In this document: piece after piece, positions 59,174 through 64,000 of the stretch
How positions within the stretch are numbered: position 1 is the first letter of the stretch
How the letters are laid out: every line of letters starts with the position of its first letter
The notes under the pieces: model-generated
The model's database searches: none
What the model saw: only the letters and a program-made list of their open reading frames with translations
Told to the model about the DNA's origin: nothing
Program-made: the position numbers and the translations under genes
DNA from: Paludibacteraceae bacterium
GTDB lineage: Bacteria; Bacteroidota; Bacteroidia; Bacteroidales; Paludibacteraceae
DNA length: 64,000 nt
NCBI GenBank assembly: GCA_017477325.1
Contig: JAFUWV010000011.1
Coordinates: forward strand, 62,001-126,000
Direction of reading: 5' to 3'

Positions 59174-60787
59174 ATGAACACCACATTAACTATCAACCTC
59201 GCCGGCAGTGCATTCTATATAGATGAGAATGCTTACTCTACTCTGAAGAATTATCTGCAGAGCATAGAGCAGAACCTGGGCGGCGGCACAGACAAGAAAG
59301 ACGTAATGCACGACATAGAGTTGCGCATAGCGGAACTATTTACAGACATGCGCAGACAGAAGCACCTGGATGTGGTAACCATTGGTATGGTAAGGGCTGT
59401 GATGGAACAATTGGGTAAACCCTATGACTTCAAGGAAGAGACAGAAGTGAATCAGGTAGCAGAGAGACCGAAACAGTTTTACCACAGGAAACTATATCGT
59501 GACACCGACAAGCAGATTATGGGCGGTGTGTGCGCAGGTCTGGGCCACTGGCTTGGCATAGATGCAATATGGGTTAGACTGATATTCATATTATGCCTGC
59601 TACTATGGGGGGTAACTCTGCCTATATACATTATTCTATGGTTAATCATCCCCGAAGCGAGGACTGCCGCACAACGCCTTGACATGCGCGGCGAAGAACC
59701 GACAGTGGAGAACATAGAGAAGGAAGTAGAGCAGTTGAGGTCGAGGCCTGAGAGCAGCGGCAGCGGCTGTTTAGGGACAGGACTGAGAATAATAGTATGG
59801 TGCATAGCAGGTTTCTTCCTGCTGATAGCAGGTTCCATTTTCTATGCATTGTTTGCAGGTGCGATGACGCTGCTTCCATTTGGTTTCTTAGGTATATTCT
59901 TCACCCACGGCAATTGGGCTGCCGCAGTGTTAGCCATTCTGATAGTGATGGTGATAGGGATTCCCGTATTTGCAATAGTATATGCAATAGTTAAGTCGAT
60001 ACGTCAAGGTGAGAGCATCTCAGGCAAAGTGATGTGGACATGTCTGGTGCTGTGGCTAATGGCAGCTGTTGGAAGCGTAGGACTTGGTATATATGAGATA
60101 GCCACCAACGAGGAGGTGCAGCAGACTTTGATTGACCCTGACGGCTATGGACTATGGGAAGAAGACGAGAGCGGAGCAGCACCGGCTGCACTTCAGTTGG
60201 AAGGATTCCATTCGGTAGTTATAAACGGAGCAGGAAACATAACCATCACTCAGGCTGAGGAACAGTATGTAACCACTGACGCAAGCATGCACAAAGGATT
60301 CAGCGCAGAAGTAAAAGACAGCACTCTAACAGTAAGCATGGGCAAAGGCAGCGGCAGGATGTGGATACAGATACCTCAACTCAGGAGTGTTACTGCAGAA
60401 GATGCCTCATCGATTAAGACGCAAGGCACATTGACATGTGAAGACCTAAAACTGTTGGCAGAAGGTGCGAGCAAGATGTCTATGAATGTGAATGCAGAGG
60501 CAGTTACTGCAAGTGCCAACGGAGCAAGTAAAGTGGACCTGTCAGGTAATACGAATCGGCTGGAGGTATCAGCGAGTGGCGCGAGCAAAGTGTACACGGA
60601 AAAGATGAGTGCAAACATAGTGGAGGCTGAGGCCTCAGGTGCGAGCAAAGTGAAGGTAAGTGCCACTGACAGTCTGAAAGCTGATGCATCGTCAATGGCT
60701 AAGATAAAATATAAAGGTACACCTTTTGTTCAGAAAACAATCTCATCAGGAGGCTCGGTAAAGCAAGACACTACAGAAAGCAACTGA
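59174..60787 (+). CDS. PspC-DUF2807 fusion membrane protein
   Basis: 537 residues. Residues 1-95 are a charged cytosolic region. PspC follows at about 104-170 (KQIMGGVCAGLGHWLGIDAI), then a linker, three membrane segments (about 210-320) and an extracytoplasmic DUF2807 adhesin-like solenoid (about 345-530) with repeating SGASKV units (GASKMSM, GASKVDL, GASKVYTE, GASKVKV). It links a membrane stress module to an extracytoplasmic beta-solenoid. It ends 2 bp before the convergent trmD stop, with no terminator. Confidence 0.9.
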   Translation: MNTTLTINLAGSAFYIDENAYSTLKNYLQSIEQNLGGGTDKKDVMHDIELRIAELFTDMRRQKHLDVVTIGMVRAVMEQLGKPYDFKEETEVNQVAERPKQFYHRKLYRDTDKQIMGGVCAGLGHWLGIDAIWVRLIFILCLLLWGVTLPIYIILWLIIPEARTAAQRLDMRGEEPTVENIEKEVEQLRSRPESSGSGCLGTGLRIIVWCIAGFFLLIAGSIFYALFAGAMTLLPFGFLGIFFTHGNWAAAVLAILIVMVIGIPVFAIVYAIVKSIRQGESISGKVMWTCLVLWLMAAVGSVGLGIYEIATNEEVQQTLIDPDGYGLWEEDESGAAPAALQLEGFHSVVINGAGNITITQAEEQYVTTDASMHKGFSAEVKDSTLTVSMGKGSGRMWIQIPQLRSVTAEDASSIKTQGTLTCEDLKLLAEGASKMSMNVNAEAVTASANGASKVDLSGNTNRLEVSASGASKVYTEKMSANIVEAEASGASKVKVSATDSLKADASSMAKIKYKGTPFVQKTISSGGSVKQDTTESN

Positions 60788-60789
60788 TG

Positions 60790-61470
60790 CTACTCCTCTC
60801 CCAGGAGGTCAGGGCGACGCAGACGAGTATGGCGGAGTGACTCCTCATAGAGCCACTCCTCTATTTTAGCCTGATTGCCACTGAGGAGAATCTCCGGCAC
60901 ACGCCAACCTTTATATTCTGCAGGACGGGTATAAACACCGGGTTCAAGCAGTCCGTCCTGAAAAGAGTCGGAAAGTGCAGAGGTCTCATCTCCGAGTGCC
61001 CCAGGGAGAAGACGCACTATGGCATCAGTCATGATGGCGGCAGGCATCTCACCACCTGTAAGCACGAAGTCACCAATAGTATATTCTTTCGTAATCAGGT
61101 GGTCGCGCACACGCTGGTCAACACCCTTGTAGTGCCCGCAGAGGATGATGATATTCTCTTTGAGTGAGAGGTTGTTGGCTTCTTTCTGAGTGAACCGCTC
61201 CCCATCAGGGGCGGTGAAGATAATCTCATCATAGTGCCGCTCGGAGGTAAGTTCGGTTATGATACGGTCGATAGGTTCAATCTGGAGTACCATTCCCGCT
61301 CCAAAACCGAAAGCATAGTCATCAATCTTACGATGTTTGTCAAGAGTATAGTCGCGAAGATTGTGCACATATATTTCTACCAGACCTTTGTCTTTAGCCC
61401 GTTGGATGATTGAATGGTTGAGCGGACTCTCCAGAAGTTCAGGCACACCGGTGATGATATCTATTCGCAT
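60790..61470 (-). CDS. trmD: tRNA (guanine-N1)-methyltransferase
   Basis: 226 residues. The SPOUT knot motif [17 protein letters not shown] and [15 protein letters not shown] are typical, with [14 protein letters not shown]. It methylates G37 of tRNAs next to the anticodon. Downstream of asd (17-bp gap) in a minus-strand run with a glycosyltransferase and a radical SAM gene. Most bacteria keep trmD with rpsP-rimM, so this context is different. Confidence 0.95.
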   Translation of the reverse strand: MRIDIITGVPELLESPLNHSIIQRAKDKGLVEIYVHNLRDYTLDKHRKIDDYAFGFGAGMVLQIEPIDRIITELTSERHYDEIIFTAPDGERFTQKEANNLSLKENIIILCGHYKGVDQRVRDHLITKEYTIGDFVLTGGEMPAAIMTDAIVRLLPGALGDETSALSDSFQDGLLEPGVYTRPAEYKGWRVPEILLSGNQAKIEEWLYEESLRHTRLRRPDLLGEE

Positions 61471-61487
61471 GAGAAAGAGTTTAATAG

Positions 61488-62501
61488 TTAATTCTGCTTG
61501 CTAATTAGCAATTCTGCTATTTGTACAGCGTTGAGTGCTGCACCTTTGCGTATCTGGTCGCTGACGCACCAGAAGCTTATGCCACAGGGATTAGTAATAT
61601 CCTGACGCACCCGGCCTATAAAGACCTCATCTTTGCCTGAAAGGAACAGAGGCATGGGGTATGGGTAGGCAGAAGATTTGTCCGAACGGTCCATTAGAAC
61701 GCATCCTTTGGCATGAGAAAAGGCATCACTCACAACATCTGCAGACAGAGGTTGCTCTGTCTCTACCCATATTACTTCCGAGTGAGCACGCAAGGACGGG
61801 ACACGCACACAAGTGGCAGAAACAGAGAGGTCTGAATGCATGATTTTCCGAGTCTCGTTGTGCATCTTCATCTCTTCAAGAGTATAGTCATTGTCGCAGA
61901 AAACATCTATCTGCGGAATAAGATTGAATGCCAACTGGTATGCAAATTTATCAACTGTGGGTTGCTCGCCGGCCAGTACCTGACGATATTGCGTCTCCAG
62001 TTCACGCATTGCCTGTGCTCCTGCACCTGATGCAGCCTGATAGGTAGCCACATGTACGCGGCGGATATGGGATAGTTGTTCAATAGCATTAAGAGCAACA
62101 ACCATCTGAATGGTAGTACAATTGGGATTGGCAATTATATGTTTAGGTGCCACAAAAGCATCATCGGGATTGACCTCCGGTACAACCAGAGGAACCTCAG
62201 AATCCATACGGAACGCCTTAGAGTTATCAATCATAAGGGTGCCGTGACGGGTGATGAGTTCGGCATACTGCTTCGAGACAGAAGCACCGGCACTGACAAA
62301 AGCGATGTCAATACCACTGAAGTCCGACTGAGGAGAGAGAAGCTCTACCTTTACGTTTTTGCCTTGGAAGCAATACACACTACCTTCGCTTCGCTCCGAG
62401 CCGAACAAACGAAGATTATCTACAGGGAACTGACGCTGCTCAAGCACCTTGAGCAACTCTTGCCCTACTGCGCCGCTGGCGCCAACGATTGCGATGTTCA
62501 T
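61488..62501 (-). CDS. asd: Aspartate-semialdehyde dehydrogenase
   Basis: 337 residues. The NADP site is [12 protein letters not shown], and the catalytic Cys lies in [14 protein letters not shown]. Later [13 protein letters not shown] and [14 protein letters not shown] are typical. It converts aspartyl phosphate to aspartate semialdehyde, the branch point to lysine/diaminopimelate, methionine and threonine. It starts 23 bp after the glycosyltransferase stop. Confidence 0.95.
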   Translation of the reverse strand: MNIAIVGASGAVGQELLKVLEQRQFPVDNLRLFGSERSEGSVYCFQGKNVKVELLSPQSDFSGIDIAFVSAGASVSKQYAELITRHGTLMIDNSKAFRMDSEVPLVVPEVNPDDAFVAPKHIIANPNCTTIQMVVALNAIEQLSHIRRVHVATYQAASGAGAQAMRELETQYRQVLAGEQPTVDKFAYQLAFNLIPQIDVFCDNDYTLEEMKMHNETRKIMHSDLSVSATCVRVPSLRAHSEVIWVETEQPLSADVVSDAFSHAKGCVLMDRSDKSSAYPYPMPLFLSGKDEVFIGRVRQDITNPCGISFWCVSDQIRKGAALNAVQIAELLISKQN

Positions 62502-62524
62502 TATATTAAGGATGTTTTACAATA

Positions 62525-63535
62525 TTAGTTGAAGAGGGTGGCGAGGTATTCTTGTTCAGGTTGTCCGGGTGTGGCTACAAGTCGTGCTTTATAGAGGCAG
62601 CCAAGAGCATGGAGGTCCATGATGGTACTATAGCCGCTACGAGCGAGAATGATTTCTGCTCCCAGCAAGGCCTGCTGTAGCAAGGCATCATCAAGGTAGG
62701 GAACGAAAGTTATATTATTGTTCTGAGAGGTGGTATTAGGCATATTGGTTTTACCACGAACTATCAAGACTTGCTCGTCACGCCCGGCATAGTAGTCAGT
62801 GATCTGCTTCTCAAACATAGTGCGTTGCGGCTCAAGTCCGGAAAGCACAGCCACTATTTGATAATGTTTTTGTTGAACATTAACATCAGGTTTGAGTTTC
62901 AAAGGGAAACGTGTGAGAGGACCTATGAACTTAGCATTACGCGGAAGTGGAAATTTGTGGCTTAGGTCACCTGAGAGGTTCTTCTCGCCTGCATAGTCGG
63001 GAATCCAGCAATGGGTATATTTGAGAATAATGTCGCGGTGAATACTGGCGAGCATTGGTTCAAGCCAGCGCAAGCGACGAGGGGTTTTAATCAGCAACTG
63101 ATGAGTGATATATATAGTCTCAGGCTCTTTCTTAGGGTCAACAGGTTTCTTAGGTCTGGAGTGTCTGCCGAAGTACCGGCTTTTAGGTTTGAGATTGACA
63201 TAAAGCCCAAAGCGATTGTCGGAGATGATACGATCGAACTGTTCTTGTGCAAGAAGGCACTTGAGTGCATAGTGGTCGCGAATACCCCAACTGATGATTC
63301 GCGGTAGCGCTTTTGCCATAGCCCACACCTGACTATTGCCTTTGCTATATTTGAGGTTAAGCGAAGGGAAATCAATTGTTCGCAACTGAGGAAAATGTTT
63401 GCGGAGCAGGGTAAGGCTCTCGCCATCGCCCGCAATAACCACCTCACAGCCGTCGGCGACGTACTTGTTGATTAGCGGTATGCATCGACTGGCATGACCC
63501 AGTCCCCAGTTCATTGGTGCTATAAGAATCTTCAT
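62525..63535 (-). CDS. MurG/UGT-like glycosyltransferase
   Basis: 336 residues. The N-terminal Rossmann domain starts KILIAPMNWGLGHASR (donor/acceptor loop GLGHASR). The C-terminal donor domain includes VAVLSGLEPQR, LIVRGKTNMP and ILARSGYSTIMDLHAL, the GT28/GT1-like UDP-sugar site. It ends GQPEQEYLATLFN; relatives usually continue about 25 residues past that motif, so the C-terminus seems shortened. It may glycosylate an envelope lipid or polysaccharide. Confidence 0.8.
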   Translation of the reverse strand: MKILIAPMNWGLGHASRCIPLINKYVADGCEVVIAGDGESLTLLRKHFPQLRTIDFPSLNLKYSKGNSQVWAMAKALPRIISWGIRDHYALKCLLAQEQFDRIISDNRFGLYVNLKPKSRYFGRHSRPKKPVDPKKEPETIYITHQLLIKTPRRLRWLEPMLASIHRDIILKYTHCWIPDYAGEKNLSGDLSHKFPLPRNAKFIGPLTRFPLKLKPDVNVQQKHYQIVAVLSGLEPQRTMFEKQITDYYAGRDEQVLIVRGKTNMPNTTSQNNNITFVPYLDDALLQQALLGAEIILARSGYSTIMDLHALGCLYKARLVATPGQPEQEYLATLFN

Positions 63536-63551
63536 GACTTAGTAGTTTTGT

Positions 63552-64000
63552 TTATGCGCTTACTATTACTTCGAAGCCCATCTTGCGTATGTCGGAAGCG
63601 ATAAGTTGCATTGTCTCGGGTTCTATCTTACTCAGAGTCTCGCAAGGGGTTTTGCGGTCGATTACATAAATCATCACTCTCTTAGGTGCCACTTCCTTCA
63701 GAATCTTATAATATGCTTGCAATTCCTCAGGAGAAGTATTGTCCACGTCTACAGAGTTGATTGTACCACGAAGGAAACATGTTTGAAGAGTAAAGTCGTG
63801 CCCGAACTGAATGAGCATCTGCTTTATATCAACAACACTAAGGTTTTTATTGACCGGCTGGTCAATAAGGTGCATAGTACTGTTGATGGCAGAGTCAAGT
63901 TTGAGTATGCGGTTGTCCGCCATCATTAGAGCACGTATGACATCTTGACGCGCAAGCTGTGTTGAGTTGCTTAGTACGCTGACTTTGGCATCCGGACAGT
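63552..64000 (-). CDS. Radical SAM protein, C-terminal part (5' end outside window)
   Basis: The frame is open from the window edge (residues CPDAKVSVLSNSTQLARQDV) through KLDSAINSTMHLIDQPVNK and CFLRGTINSVDVDN to TAA at 63552-63554, about 148 residues seen. The string resembles the second half of radical SAM (SPASM-less) proteins of the arylsulfatase/wyosine-like group: LSNSTLLxRxDVxxAL, then the KLDAGxxETFxxIN pattern. The Cx3Cx2C cluster site would lie upstream, outside the window. An internal ATG at 63926 is not the start. Confidence 0.7.
   Translation of the reverse strand, partial: CPDAKVSVLSNSTQLARQDVIRALMMADNRILKLDSAINSTMHLIDQPVNKNLSVVDIKQMLIQFGHDFTLQTCFLRGTINSVDVDNTSPEELQAYYKILKEVAPKRVMIYVIDRKTPCETLSKIEPETMQLIASDIRKMGFEVIVSA

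Overview
The window is chromosomal DNA from a member of the Bacteroidota, most likely order Bacteroidales. About 25 promoters have the Bacteroides-type form TTTG, 19-20 bp, TAnnTTTG. The proteins include TonB-dependent and other outer-membrane proteins, many lipoproteins, and secreted proteins ending in a type IX secretion (T9SS) sorting tail. The housekeeping set (pnp, uvrB, recF, frr, pyrH, rsgA, lpxH, trmD, asd) is complete and free of frameshifts. I see no prophage, insertion sequence, CRISPR array or complete defence system.

Layout. 1-5.6 kb: the end of a DUF456 protein, DUF2461, a GH43 glycosidase with a MATE exporter, and rfbC-rfbD (dTDP-rhamnose). 5.9-9.2 kb: three surface proteins in a row. 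9.3-12.1 kb: a nucleotidyltransferase antitoxin with only a stub of its HEPN toxin, then pnp. 12.3-17.5 kb: a periplasmic protein, two related T9SS-tailed proteins, and a sigma-54-type response regulator between them. 17.7-21.5 kb: a metallopeptidase, a TonB-dependent receptor and a lipoprotein. 21.6-28.8 kb: a minus-strand series of two tiny genes, mazG, lpxH, a MIP18-family gene, recF, a GHL10 glycosidase, a DMT transporter and a dipeptide epimerase. 29-34.6 kb: uvrB, a SpmA/SpmB fusion, a coiled-coil protein, ybeY and a three-gene envelope-stress-like set. 34.7-39.6 kb: tRNA-Arg, rsgA-frr-pyrH, two unknown surface proteins, a lipoprotein pseudogene and a Gly-Leu-Leu tRNA cluster. 39.7-43 kb: an ABC exporter, a TtcA-like gene and a DUF486 gene. 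43-49.5 kb: a beta-helix protein, DUF4890, an unknown membrane protein, a PnuC-like transporter, a guanine deaminase and a second MATE exporter. 49.6-55.7 kb: a 5'-nucleotidase C-terminal lipoprotein, a C69 dipeptidase and two tandem DUF4874/DUF4832 T9SS proteins. 56-64 kb: pepD, an acyl-ACP thioesterase, padR-pspC-pspC, then trmD, asd, a glycosyltransferase and the end of a radical SAM gene.

The most unusual feature lies between the genes. At least 17 gaps or 5' leaders consist of short degenerate repeats kept in strict register. Most have 7-bp units; some have 9-bp units and a few 8 or 11. Each locus has its own unit, although some units recur at distant loci. The arrays fill gaps between genes, form whole 5' leaders just after promoters, and run through stop codons into coding sequence. 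Two arrays contain the same 40-bp segment (39/40 identical) in opposite orientation. A second pattern is a compact bidirectional promoter of 46-47 bp, with interleaved -33 and -7 elements, found at four divergent gene pairs. Three of those four have a heptad array as the leader on one side. Several genes also have almost no 5' leader.
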